Shown one piece after another: positions 46,301 through 54,153 of a stretch of DNA of 64,000 nt (the stretch's first letter is position 1; each line of letters starts with the position of its first letter). This stretch comes from Collinsella sp. BA40 (GTDB taxonomy: Bacteria > Actinomycetota > Coriobacteriia > Coriobacteriales > Coriobacteriaceae): assembly GCF_008014645.1 (NCBI RefSeq), contig NZ_VOWY01000001.1, positions 124,001-188,000 of the forward strand. The letters run 5' to 3'. A program made the position numbers and the translations under genes. Under the pieces are notes generated by a model, which saw only the letters and a program-made list of their open reading frames with translations, searched no databases and was not told where the DNA came from.

Positions 46301-47163
46301 CCAATCCCGAGAACATCATCGATGCCGCCACCAAGCGGCAGAAGGACCGTGCGAGCGGCCAGACCTCGCTCTTCGACGTCTTCGGCGACGTCGAGGGCTC
46401 GGGCTTCGAGGTCGTGATCCCCGATCCGGATGGCAACGAGTGGGATCGCCACATGAAGCTCTCGCAGGAGCGCGAGGTTTTGGGCATCTACGTTTCGGAC
46501 CATCCCCTGCGCCCCTACGAGTACGCGCTCGGCAAGGCGCGCGAGTTTACGCTCTCGCAGATCGACACCGGCTACGAGACCATGGCGCCCAATGGCGAGG
46601 GCACCATCAACCAGGAGATTCCCGAGGGCAAGCCTTTCTGGTTCGCCGGCATGGTGTCCGAGGTCTCCAAGCGCGTCACCAAGAATGGCGACCCCATGGC
46701 CATCGTTACCCTCGAGGATATGGAAGGCGAGGCCACGGTCGTGGTCTTCCCCAAGACGTACAAGGCTGCCGAGAGCTGCCTGTACGGCGAGACGGATCCC
46801 GAGACGGGCGCCGTGCTGTCCGACGCCTTCATCCGCATCCATGGCAAGCTCGAGCGCTCCGACCGCGGAGACCAGATCATCGCGCAGGAGATCTTGCCCC
46901 TCGAGCTCAACGAGGAGACCAACCGGCCCAAGGTCTTCGAGGTCATGGTGCCCAGCTCGCGTTTCACGCAGAGCAATATGTCGCGCTTGGCCACGGTGCT
47001 TGCCACCAACCCCGGCGGCGACCGCGTCGAGCTCTTCGTCGAGCAAGCCGACGGCCAGACCATGCGCGCCGAGATCCCCACACGCGTGAACGCCCGCTCC
47101 ATCCCGCTCATCGCGGAGGTGAAGGGGATCGTCGGCTCCAACGGCCGCGTCACGGTGATTTAG
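43357..47163 (+). CDS. dnaE: DNA polymerase III subunit alpha
   Basis: A 1268-residue replicative polymerase of the DnaE1 type. The N-terminal PHP domain starts [15 protein letters not shown]. The polymerase core includes [21 protein letters not shown] and [10 protein letters not shown] with catalytic D467, D469 and D471, RKPVAKKK and [24 protein letters not shown]. Helix-hairpin-helix and OB-fold ([21 protein letters not shown], read in part) domains follow, near residues 900 and 1100. Full length and the OB domain argue against the short error-prone DnaE2. ATG 43357 has GGAGACAACGGCAC upstream. An SOS-box-like sequence lies 127 bases before the start. Confidence 0.95.
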   Translation: [1268 protein letters not shown]

Positions 47164-47179
47164 CCACCAGGCGGCCAAT

Positions 47180-47239
47180 TTGCCCTTCAAGCCGGAGTCG
47201 CGCCGCCCTAAGGCGTGCGCGCTCCGTCTTTCAGGGCAA
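47180..47239. terminator. long hairpin after dnaE
   Basis: TTGCCCT (47180-47186) pairs with AGGGCAA (47233-47239), with inner CGGAG/CTCCG and CGCC/GGCG stems. Its plan resembles the hairpin at 47376-47427. Confidence 0.55.
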
Positions 47240-47375
47240 CTTGACTCGCCTTGCGGCTAGATCACGCGGTCGGGGCGTTTGCATGTTTCGTCTCCTTTAG
47301 CCTGCGGCTGTGCCGCTGCCTTCGGGGCAACCCGCTCCGAATGAGGGCCTAGACGGCGACCGTGGGGCCAGTTTG

Positions 47376-47427
47376 CCCCGCAAGCCAGGGATGCGCCGTC
47401 CTACGGTGCGCTCCCTGCCTTGCGGGG
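47376..47427. terminator. long hairpin after the 82-aa gene
   Basis: CCCCGCAAG (47376-47384) pairs with CTTGCGGGG (47419-47427), inner AGGGA/TCCCT stem. It lies four bases beyond the stop of the leftward gene, facing the dnaE hairpin. Confidence 0.6.
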
Positions 47428-47430
47428 TGG

Positions 47431-47679
47431 TCAGTTTGCGGCCTCGAGGCAGGGGAGCTCGTCGTCGGGTTGGGCGATGTCGCGGATGGCGGCTTCGCGT
47501 CGCAGGGCATGGCCCATCGCCCGCTGGGTGTACCAGCTGATCGTCTGGGGATTCGCGAGTTGGTCTATGGTCACCGTCGCAACATAGAGCTCGGGAAACG
47601 CCTCCGGATCGATAGGCGCGCACTCCGGATCGTCGACGATCTCCAGTGCGAGATGCTGCTTCGGATAATACAGGGCCAT
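47431..47679 (-). CDS. hypothetical protein (82 aa)
   Basis: An 82-residue protein beginning MALYYPKQHLALEIVDDPE and ending with an acidic PDDELPCLEAAN. AAGGAGG six bases upstream strongly supports ATG 47679. The sequence is mixed with no membrane segment: TVTIDQLANPQTISWYTQRAMGHALRREA (span read in part) in the middle. The YYPKQHLALEIVDD start recalls small proteins that accompany type II endonuclease-like folds, but I cannot assign it. It is monocistronic and divergent from the dehydrogenase-Etf operon. Confidence 0.6.
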   Translation of the reverse strand: MALYYPKQHLALEIVDDPECAPIDPEAFPELYVATVTIDQLANPQTISWYTQRAMGHALRREAAIRDIAQPDDELPCLEAAN

Positions 47680-47915
47680 ACAACCTCCTTGCGTCAGTGC
47701 ACGCGGTCGCATATGGTATCCGCGGGCGATGGGAGGCCTATCCTAGCAGGCAAATCTTTCAAAAAAGCACCCCTGACCTTGCAGAATTCATACAATTGCG
47801 GGTAGACGGGGCGTGCGCCGCAGAGGCGATTTCTCGAGATTTTCTCCTTCATAGGTCCGTCATAGATGGGCGCGTTAACGACTTGAAACAATCATGCGGC
47901 ATACTTCGCCATACG

Positions 47916-47931
47916 CTTTAGTACGCTAAAG
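47916..47931. promoter_or_regulatory. inverted repeat upstream of the dehydrogenase-Etf operon
   Basis: CTTTAG (47916-47921), TACG, CTAAAG (47926-47931), ending nine bases before the AAGGAGG ribosome site. A possible operator or leader hairpin. The 270-base spacer 47680-47949 holds no other recognised feature. Confidence 0.4.
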
Positions 47932-47949
47932 AATACTAAGGAGGCGCGC

Positions 47950-49566
47950 ATGCAGGGGGTCAAACCCATGACGGAAGAGTTCGCCGAGTACCGCCGCGAT
48001 GAGTCGCGTACGTGCGGCGCTGCGGACACCATATCGTTTCCCGTTTCCGAGCACGAGCTGCGGGCGCAGATCGGTTGGCTTGCCGACCACGCGCCATCGG
48101 CATCCATCACGGTCCAGGGGGCGCGCACGGGGCTGGCGGCGGGTGCGGTTCCGTGCGGAGGGCATGTGTTCAACCTCTCCAGGATGAACGCGTACCTGGG
48201 ACTTCGGCGGGATCGCGACGGCGGGTACCACCTGCGCGTCCAGCCGGGCGTGGTGCTGTCGGAGCTGCGACGCCATCTTCGCTCCCGATCTATTCCCGCA
48301 GTCAATTGGGATCCTGCATCGCGTGCTGCGCTCGATGCGCTCTATGCCGGCTGCGAGCAGTTCTTTCCCACGGACCCCACGGAGACGTCGGCGTGCCTGG
48401 GCGGAATGGCGGCGTGCAACGCGTCCGGCGCGCGCAGCTATCGCTACGGCCCCATGCGTCCTCACGTGAGCGCGTTGCGCGTCGTCCTGGCAACGGGCGA
48501 GGCTTTGAGCTTGCGCCGCGGCGCGTGCCGCGCGAACGGCGGGCGCCTCGTCCTCGTAACCGAGCAGGGCCGGTCAATTCCGCTCGAGCTCCCTGCGATT
48601 CCGTCTCCTTCGTGCAAGAACGCCGCGGGCTACGCGATCGCCGACGACATGGATGCCGTGGACCTGTTTATCGGCTCCGATGGAACGCTCGGCATCATCA
48701 CCGAGCTCGAGCTCGAGCTTCGGGAAGCGCCTCAAGCGGTATGGGGTGCGTGCTGCTTCTTCGCAAGCGAGGAGTCGGCGCTGGATTTCGTCATAGCGGC
48801 GCGCCCCGCGCTGAAGCGAGCGCTCGCATTCGAATATATAGACGGCGAGGCCCTGGATGTGCTGCGGGGCGTGCGCACGGAAGGCGGATCATTCAGCTCG
48901 CTTCCCAATGCGCCTCGAGCGGCTCGCGCGTGCGTGTACGTCGAGCTCGCCGGCGCCGCGGCGGGCGAGGTGCTGGAAGAGCTGAAGCTCTTGAGCGAGC
49001 TGCTACGCGCCGCGGGCGCACGCGGGGAGGACGCCTGGGTGGCGCGCACCGACGTCGACCGCGAGCGCCTGCGCCTCTTCCGGCACGCCGTGCCCGAGTG
49101 CGTGAACACGCTCATTGACCGCCGTCGACGCGATATGCCGAGCATAGCCAAGCTGGGGTCCGATATGGCGGTGCCAAGCGAATGCCTGCGCGACGTCATG
49201 AAGCTCTACCGCGACGGCATCGGGAAAGCGGGGCTTCAGTCAGCGGTATGGGGCCACATCGGCGACAACCACCTGCACGTCAACATCTTGCCGCGCGACG
49301 AGCGGGAATACGCGCGCGGCAAGGAGCTCTTCGCGCATTGGGCGCATGCGGTGTCGGCGATGGGCGGGTCGGTGTCGGCCGAGCACGGTGTTGGCAAGAT
49401 CAAGCGCGATTACCTGCTTGCGATGTACGGCGGGGAGCGCGTGCGCGCGATGGCGCGTTTGAAGGCGCGGCTCGACCCCATGTGCCGGCTGGGGCGCGGC
49501 AACCTGTTCGACGAGGCGCTGCTGGACGAGGTGGCTGCCGAGATGCAGGGAGGGGAACGGCCATGA
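47950..49566 (+). CDS. FAD-binding 2-hydroxyacid (lactate/glycolate-type) dehydrogenase
   Basis: A 538-residue flavoprotein of the GlcD/LctD type. The N-terminal FAD_binding_4 domain shows ITVQGARTGLAAGAVP (pyrophosphate binding), RVQPGVVLSELRRHL, and LGGMAACNASGARSYRYGPMRPHV. The C-terminal FAD-oxidase domain has VWGHIGDNHLHVNILP with metal-binding histidines and SVSAEHGVGKIKRDYL. It should oxidise lactate, or a similar 2-hydroxyacid, to the keto acid. AAGGAGG supports ATG 47950. The next two genes, overlapping by four bases each, encode EtfB and a ferredoxin-fused EtfA, so electrons probably go to NAD with ferredoxin as a co-donor (confurcation), as in Acetobacterium LctBCD. Confidence 0.88.
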   Translation: MQGVKPMTEEFAEYRRDESRTCGAADTISFPVSEHELRAQIGWLADHAPSASITVQGARTGLAAGAVPCGGHVFNLSRMNAYLGLRRDRDGGYHLRVQPGVVLSELRRHLRSRSIPAVNWDPASRAALDALYAGCEQFFPTDPTETSACLGGMAACNASGARSYRYGPMRPHVSALRVVLATGEALSLRRGACRANGGRLVLVTEQGRSIPLELPAIPSPSCKNAAGYAIADDMDAVDLFIGSDGTLGIITELELELREAPQAVWGACCFFASEESALDFVIAARPALKRALAFEYIDGEALDVLRGVRTEGGSFSSLPNAPRAARACVYVELAGAAAGEVLEELKLLSELLRAAGARGEDAWVARTDVDRERLRLFRHAVPECVNTLIDRRRRDMPSIAKLGSDMAVPSECLRDVMKLYRDGIGKAGLQSAVWGHIGDNHLHVNILPRDEREYARGKELFAHWAHAVSAMGGSVSAEHGVGKIKRDYLLAMYGGERVRAMARLKARLDPMCRLGRGNLFDEALLDEVAAEMQGGERP

Positions 49567-50360
49567 ACATCATCGTGTGCGTGAAGGCGGTGCCGGGTAG
49601 CACCGAGGTCAAGATGGATCCCGCGACCAACACCATCGTCCGCGACGGCGGCGCTTCGGTGATCAACCCCTTCGACGCCGCCGCGCTCGAGGTCGCCCTA
49701 CGCCTCAAGGATGATGCGGTGCGACAGGGGCTCCCATGCCGGGTCGCGGTGCTCTCCATGGGCATCCCGACCACGGCGGAGCTGCTGCGCGACTGCATCG
49801 CGCGCGGTGCCGATGACGCACTGCTCCTGTCCGACCGCGACTTCGCCGGAGCCGACACGCTTGCCACGACGTATGCCCTGGCCTGCGGTGTTCGCCGTCT
49901 AGGCGGGGCGGACCTGGTGCTGTGCGGCAAGTTGGCGGTCGATGGCGACACCGCCCAGATCGGACCCGAGCTGGCGGGCGCGCTGGATGCGCCCTGCATC
50001 GCCGGGGTGACCGAGGTGCTCGAGGTCGCGTCCGGGCGCGTATGCGCGCGCCGCGAGGTGGACGGGGGAGCTGCGGTTGCCGAGGCGCCGCTGCCCGCGG
50101 TGCTGACGGTATCGAAGGACGCGGCCCAGCTGCGCATGGCGAGCATCGCGGGCGTCATGGCGGCGGAGGGCGCGCGCATCGAGGTGCTCTCGGCGCGCCA
50201 GGCGGGTGCGGACCCGGCGCGCATCGGACGTGCGGGTTCGCCCACGCAGGTGGTGCGCTCGTTCGTTCCCAAGGCCGATGCGTCGGGCATCCCGATCGAG
50301 GGGTCCGTGGACGAGCAGGCCGATGCGGTGGCGGCGCTGTTGAAGGAGATGGGCATATGA
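49563..50360 (+). CDS. etfB: electron transfer flavoprotein beta subunit
   Basis: A 265-residue EtfB beginning MNIIVCVKAVPGS, with VINPFDAAALEVALRLKD, VLSMGIPTTAELLRDCIARGADDALLLSDRDFAGADTLATTYALA (typical AMP/FAD-binding loop) and DGDTAQIGPELAGALDAPCI. It binds the second cofactor (AMP or, in bifurcating forms, FAD) and NAD. ATG 49563 overlaps the dehydrogenase stop (ATGA), and its own stop overlaps the EtfA start, so three subunits are made in step. The GDTAQIGPELA and DRDFAGADTLAT motifs are those found in bifurcating EtfB proteins, which carry FAD where house-keeping forms carry AMP. Confidence 0.92.
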   Translation: MNIIVCVKAVPGSTEVKMDPATNTIVRDGGASVINPFDAAALEVALRLKDDAVRQGLPCRVAVLSMGIPTTAELLRDCIARGADDALLLSDRDFAGADTLATTYALACGVRRLGGADLVLCGKLAVDGDTAQIGPELAGALDAPCIAGVTEVLEVASGRVCARREVDGGAAVAEAPLPAVLTVSKDAAQLRMASIAGVMAAEGARIEVLSARQAGADPARIGRAGSPTQVVRSFVPKADASGIPIEGSVDEQADAVAALLKEMGI

Positions 50361-51577
50361 GCGGGTTGATGGTTGACGCGGACCGCTGCATCGGGTGCGG
50401 GCGCTGCGTCAAGGCATGCGGCAGCGGCGGCATCGTGGTCGAGGGTCCGCGGGGTGCGCGGCGTGCGCACGCGACCGAGTCGTGCATCGCCTGCGCCGCG
50501 TGCGTGGACGCCTGCCCCGTGGGGGCGCTGGCGTTCGAGCGGCCGTCTGCCGCGGATTCGGCCGGCTGTGCGGATGCCCGCGATTATTGGGTGTTCGTCC
50601 AGATCGATGAGCACGGCAGCCCGCTTGGCGTTTCTTTGGAGCTGATGGGTCGTGCGCGCAGCCTTGCCGACGTGCGCGGCTGCCGTGTGGTCGCGCTGCT
50701 CCCCGAGGGGCTCGCGGGCGATCGGGGCGTGTCCGCGCGCCTCATCGCCGCGGGCGCCGACGAGGTCGTGCGCTGCCGCGACGAGCGCTTCTCCGCATGC
50801 GATGCCGCGGTGCATGCGGAATGGGTCTGCGAGCTGGCGCGTCGGCGCAAACCCGAGGCCATCCTCTACGGCGCCACGGTTTTCGGTCGCGAGCTCGCGC
50901 CCGGGGTTGCCGTGCGCCTGCAGACCGGCTTGACCGCCGACTGCACCTCGCTTGATATCGATCGGAAGACGGGCCTTCTGCTGCAGACCCGTCCGGCGTT
51001 CGGCGGCAACCTCATGGCGACCATCGCGTGCCCGTCGTATCGCCCGCAGATGGCCACGGTTCGCCCCGGGATCTTCCCCATGCCGCGTTATGACGAAGCC
51101 CGCGCGGGCGAGGTGGTAGACGTTCGCCTGGATGCCGCCGTACGGCCCCGGGTCGTGCTGCGCGGCGTCGAGCGCACGCGGGAGGCGGACGCCCTCGTCG
51201 ACGCCGAGGTACTCGTGGTCGCGGGCCGCGGTATCGGATCGAAGAAGAATCTCGCGCTCGCGGGCGAGCTGGCCCGCGCCCTGGGCGGGAAGCTCGGCGG
51301 CACGCGCCCCCTGGTTGAGGCGGGTTGGCTCGAGCCCTGGCAGCAGGTGGGGCAGACGGGCGTAGCCGTGGCGCCCCGCGTCCTGTTGAGCCTGGGGGTG
51401 TCCGGCGCCATCCAGCATGTATCGGGTATATCCGCCGCCCAGTCCATCATCGCGGTGAACGACGATGCGCGCGCACCCATCTTCGATGTGGCGCGCTACC
51501 GCGTGGTGGCCGACTGCGTCGCCTTCGCTTCCGAGCTTCTCGAGCGCCTCGATTCCCAACGCGGGGACAGGGGCTAG
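50357..51577 (+). CDS. etfA: electron transfer flavoprotein alpha subunit with N-terminal ferredoxin domain
   Basis: A 406-residue fusion. Residues 1-62 are a two-cluster ferredoxin: C11, C14, C17, C21 and C43, C46, C49, C53-P54. Then comes EtfA, ending with the FAD-binding region VVAGRGIGSKKNLALAGELARALGGKLGGTRPLVEAGW, VGQTGVAVAPRVLLSLGVSGAIQHVSGI and IIAVNDDARAPIFDVARYRVVADC (read in part). A ferredoxin-bearing EtfA next to a GlcD-like dehydrogenase is the layout of the electron-confurcating lactate dehydrogenase complex. In the first cluster the usual proline after the fourth cysteine is absent (CGSGG). ATG 50357 overlaps the EtfB stop. Confidence 0.92.
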   Translation: MSGLMVDADRCIGCGRCVKACGSGGIVVEGPRGARRAHATESCIACAACVDACPVGALAFERPSAADSAGCADARDYWVFVQIDEHGSPLGVSLELMGRARSLADVRGCRVVALLPEGLAGDRGVSARLIAAGADEVVRCRDERFSACDAAVHAEWVCELARRRKPEAILYGATVFGRELAPGVAVRLQTGLTADCTSLDIDRKTGLLLQTRPAFGGNLMATIACPSYRPQMATVRPGIFPMPRYDEARAGEVVDVRLDAAVRPRVVLRGVERTREADALVDAEVLVVAGRGIGSKKNLALAGELARALGGKLGGTRPLVEAGWLEPWQQVGQTGVAVAPRVLLSLGVSGAIQHVSGISAAQSIIAVNDDARAPIFDVARYRVVADCVAFASELLERLDSQRGDRG

Positions 51578-51707
51578 GTCGAGAGCGCGTTCAGGCTCTC
51601 ATCTGCAGGTGAATGGCTCTGCCGCTTGCATGCTTCGGCCATCTGATCGATCCGGGTCTACAATGGGCATAACGGAGTCATGTCTTATCGACGAGGAGCG
51701 AGGTGCG

Positions 51708-52925
51708 ATGGCGGAAGAGAGGGCGCTGCCGATCAGGCGGCAGAGGCAGGCCGGAACGTTTCTCACCTATGTGCAGTGGCGCATGGATACGTTTGACGAA
51801 CGGCCCCTTTGCGCGGTCGACAGTCTCGTGTTCGCCTGGCTCGCCTACACGCACCTCGACGCCGCGCAAGGCGCTGCGTGCCAGCTCGAGGGCATCGCGC
51901 TGCACGAGCTGCTGCGCGCCGAGTCGTTCGAGAGCATGTTCGGTTCGAGCTGGGATCCCGAGGGAAGCCGCGACCTCCTGTTCTCGGTCTGCGCGAGTCC
52001 GCGCTTCCGCGATGTACGGCTGGCGGCGTTCCGCTTCACCACGAGCCGCGACAGCGAGGAACAGTTCGCAGCCATGACGTTCTACCTGCCCGACGGTTCA
52101 TCGTATATCGCGTTTCGCGGAACCGATTCCACCATCGTGGGGTGGAAGGAAGACTTCAACATGACCTTCCTCAACCCGGTTCCCGCCCAGGAGGAGGCGC
52201 GCGCGTATCTCGATGCGGTGGCGAGCGCCGTGCCCGGCCCGCTGTATGTGGGCGGTCATTCCAAGGGAGGCAACCTGGCGGTCTACGCGGCCGCCATGTG
52301 CGCGCCCGAGCACCACGCCCGCATCGTGCGCGTCTTCTCGCATGACGGTCCCGGATTCCACCGTGAGTTCTGCGCATCGAGCGCGTACCGCCGCGTGTTG
52401 CCCTGCATGGTGAAGACGGTGCCCAAGTCCACGATGATCGGCGCCGTGCTGTCGGAAAGCCCCGACTGCCGCCCGCTCATCGTGGAGAGCGGGGGCTTCT
52501 CGCTCTTCCAGCACAACCCGTTTCTATGGGAGGTCGATGTCGACGCCTGCGCGTTCGTGCAGGCGGACGGCTTCACCGCGTCGTCGCGCTTCTTCAACGC
52601 GACCCTCGATGCCTGGATGGACAAGTACACGCTGGCCGAGCGCGAGCGCTTCGTGGATACGCTGTTCGACGTTATCGGCGTGACTGGCGCTACGCGGTTC
52701 TCGGACATCATGGCCGACCGCAAGCGCACCATTCCGCTCATGCTCGATACGGTCGAGGGGCTCGACCCCGAGCTCCAGCAGTTCGTCAAGGACGTCATCC
52801 GTTCCTTTGCCAAGACGGCGACGGTGGATAAGGCAGCTGGTGCCGCGGGCGATCTGCTCGATACGATCAAGAGCGCGCGGCCATCGATGAAGCTGCCGAC
52901 CCCTCAAATTGGGGACAGGCACTAA
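51708..52925 (+). CDS. DUF2974 (Mbeg1-like) alpha/beta hydrolase
   Basis: A 405-residue protein with the DUF2974 plan: an early TYVQWRMDTFDERPLCAVDSLVFAWLAY, an oxyanion strand SYIAFRGTDSTIVGWKEDFNMTF and the nucleophile elbow GGHSKGGNLAVYAA (serine in GHSKG), then SHDGPGF with the likely acid. It is a predicted cytoplasmic serine hydrolase or lipase-like protein; the substrate is unknown. GAGGAGCGAGGTGCG precedes ATG 51708. The last eight residues (TPQIGDRH) and the stop codon are encoded by a REP-like hairpin, so the natural C-terminus may have been altered by insertion of the repeat. Confidence 0.85.
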   Translation: MAEERALPIRRQRQAGTFLTYVQWRMDTFDERPLCAVDSLVFAWLAYTHLDAAQGAACQLEGIALHELLRAESFESMFGSSWDPEGSRDLLFSVCASPRFRDVRLAAFRFTTSRDSEEQFAAMTFYLPDGSSYIAFRGTDSTIVGWKEDFNMTFLNPVPAQEEARAYLDAVASAVPGPLYVGGHSKGGNLAVYAAAMCAPEHHARIVRVFSHDGPGFHREFCASSAYRRVLPCMVKTVPKSTMIGAVLSESPDCRPLIVESGGFSLFQHNPFLWEVDVDACAFVQADGFTASSRFFNATLDAWMDKYTLAERERFVDTLFDVIGVTGATRFSDIMADRKRTIPLMLDTVEGLDPELQQFVKDVIRSFAKTATVDKAAGAAGDLLDTIKSARPSMKLPTPQIGDRH

Positions 52926-52976
52926 TCTGAGAGGCGGGACTGCTCAGAAAAGGGACAGGCACTAATCTGAGCAAGG
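52902..52976. repeat. two REP-like hairpins, first one overlapping a gene end
   Basis: GGGACAGGCAC cores at 52912-52922 and 52952-52962, each followed by ACTAATCTGAG-type arms. The TAA of the first gives the stop of the DUF2974 gene. A further ATCTGAGCAAGGCG echo follows to about 52995. Confidence 0.85.
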
Positions 52977-53040
52977 CGTAATCTGAGCAAGGCGGGCCTG
53001 GGCTGGCTCTGGCGCCGGGTCCAGGCGCCTTGTCGGTGCA

Positions 53041-53769
53041 TTATTCTGCGATGACGACCTCGCGGTTCTCGGATGTCACGAGCTCCTTGACGGCGATCGT
53101 CGCGCCCAGGTAGCGCTCGACCAGCTCGGCAAGCTCGTCGGTCGCGGCGCGGCAGTCCTCGACGCGCGCGGGGTCGGTGCACTCCACGATGAGGAAGGCG
53201 TTCTCGGTCTCGTCGGTGAGCGCGGTGCGCACGCCGTCGCGCCAGTTCCAGCAGCGGCAGACGGCGCCGGCGTCGTCCAGGTAGGCGAGCTCGCCGGGGA
53301 GCGTCGGGTCGTTCTCGGCGCCCTCGCCCAGCGGCGTGAAGTCGTCGCCGCCCTCGGTGACGCGCAGGACGAGGTCGCCCCGGAAGGCGTCGATGTCCTC
53401 GCCGCCGAGGGGTAACGCGTATTTGAGCGAGATGGCGTTGTAGATATCGACGGACGGCGAGATGCTGCCCACGGGGTTGCCCTTGAGCACGCGCTTGAGC
53501 AGGTTCTCGATGGAGCATCGCGCGCCGCGCTTGGTCTTGAACTGCTGGTAGGCCTGGCGCCATACGCGCACCGGGGCGTTCTCGGAGAGCGTGGGCGACT
53601 CCAGGTGGCGCTCGGCTTGCGCATTGGCACGCGCGAGCAGCTGCTCGATGGCCGCGGCGTCCTCGGGCGCCACGTCCGCCGCGGGCTTCATGCCGCGCGC
53701 GACCACGACGCCGAACGACGCGCCGTCGAAGAGCTCCCAAAACGAGGCGTCGGTGACGAACTTCTTCAT
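53041..53769 (-). CDS. B3/B4 domain protein (phenylalanyl-tRNA synthetase beta-like domain)
   Basis: A 242-residue protein containing the stand-alone B3/B4 tRNA-editing fold: AYQQFKTKRGARCSIENLLKRVLKGN and ISPSVDIYNAISLKYALPLGGEDIDAF, GDLVLRVTEGGDDFTPLGEG and AVCRCWNWRDGVRTALTDETENAFLIVE (spans quoted in part). Such proteins, like the B3/4 domain of PheT, may edit mischarged tRNA or sense D-aminoacyl species, but the function of the free form is not settled. AGGAG seven bases ahead supports ATG 53769. It lies alone between repeat clusters, followed by 114 bases of repeats before the DUF2974 gene. Confidence 0.85.
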   Translation of the reverse strand: MKKFVTDASFWELFDGASFGVVVARGMKPAADVAPEDAAAIEQLLARANAQAERHLESPTLSENAPVRVWRQAYQQFKTKRGARCSIENLLKRVLKGNPVGSISPSVDIYNAISLKYALPLGGEDIDAFRGDLVLRVTEGGDDFTPLGEGAENDPTLPGELAYLDDAGAVCRCWNWRDGVRTALTDETENAFLIVECTDPARVEDCRAATDELAELVERYLGATIAVKELVTSENREVVIAE

Positions 53770-54129
53770 GATGCAACTCCTGTTCTTTTCGGGCGCCTGC
53801 TCCCGTTCCGCCGTTCGGCCTCTCGATGCAGGGGCGGGCGCTGCAATGAGGTGCGTTTGGCGGCGCGGCGCAGGCGCTATGAAAACGAGCGCCCACCCGC
53901 CGGCCACCTTCAACGTCCTACGGTGCCGGCACGTGAGCGCTCGCGCGCTGCCCCCATCCGGAGAAGGAGGCGAATATGTCCCTGTTAGTGTAGCGCCAGG
54001 GGCGTGAAACCTCAAATTGAGGATGGAGACAAAACGAGACGCCGCATGGAAGGCAGCGGCATGCAAACGGGCGTGATGCTCAGGGCGCGGGCCGCTTGTG
54101 TGCCGCGTCTGCTGGAGCGCAGCCTCAGA
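53770..54129. other. 360-base spacer with likely promoter of the B3/4 gene and a REP-like hairpin
   Basis: On the minus strand TACACT near 53986-53991 could be a -10 for a leader running to 53769. CCTCAAATTGAGG at 54002-54014 is a short palindrome. No gene is supported. Confidence 0.4.
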
Positions 54130-54153
54130 TTAGTGCCTGTCCCTTTTCTGAGG
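54123..54153. repeat. REP-like hairpin overlapping the methyltransferase gene end
   Basis: Arms CCTCAGA (54123-54129) and TCTGAGG (54147-54153) enclose GTGCCTGTCCC (54133-54143). Read on the minus strand it encodes the last residues PQKRDRH and the TAA stop of the methyltransferase. Confidence 0.85.

Noticed and set aside
43336-47190. A 1284-codon open frame antisense to dnaE
   Set aside because: It is a by-product of high GC at third codon positions in dnaE; its product is a valine/alanine/histidine-rich sequence without motifs, and no ribosome site or conserved domain was seen.
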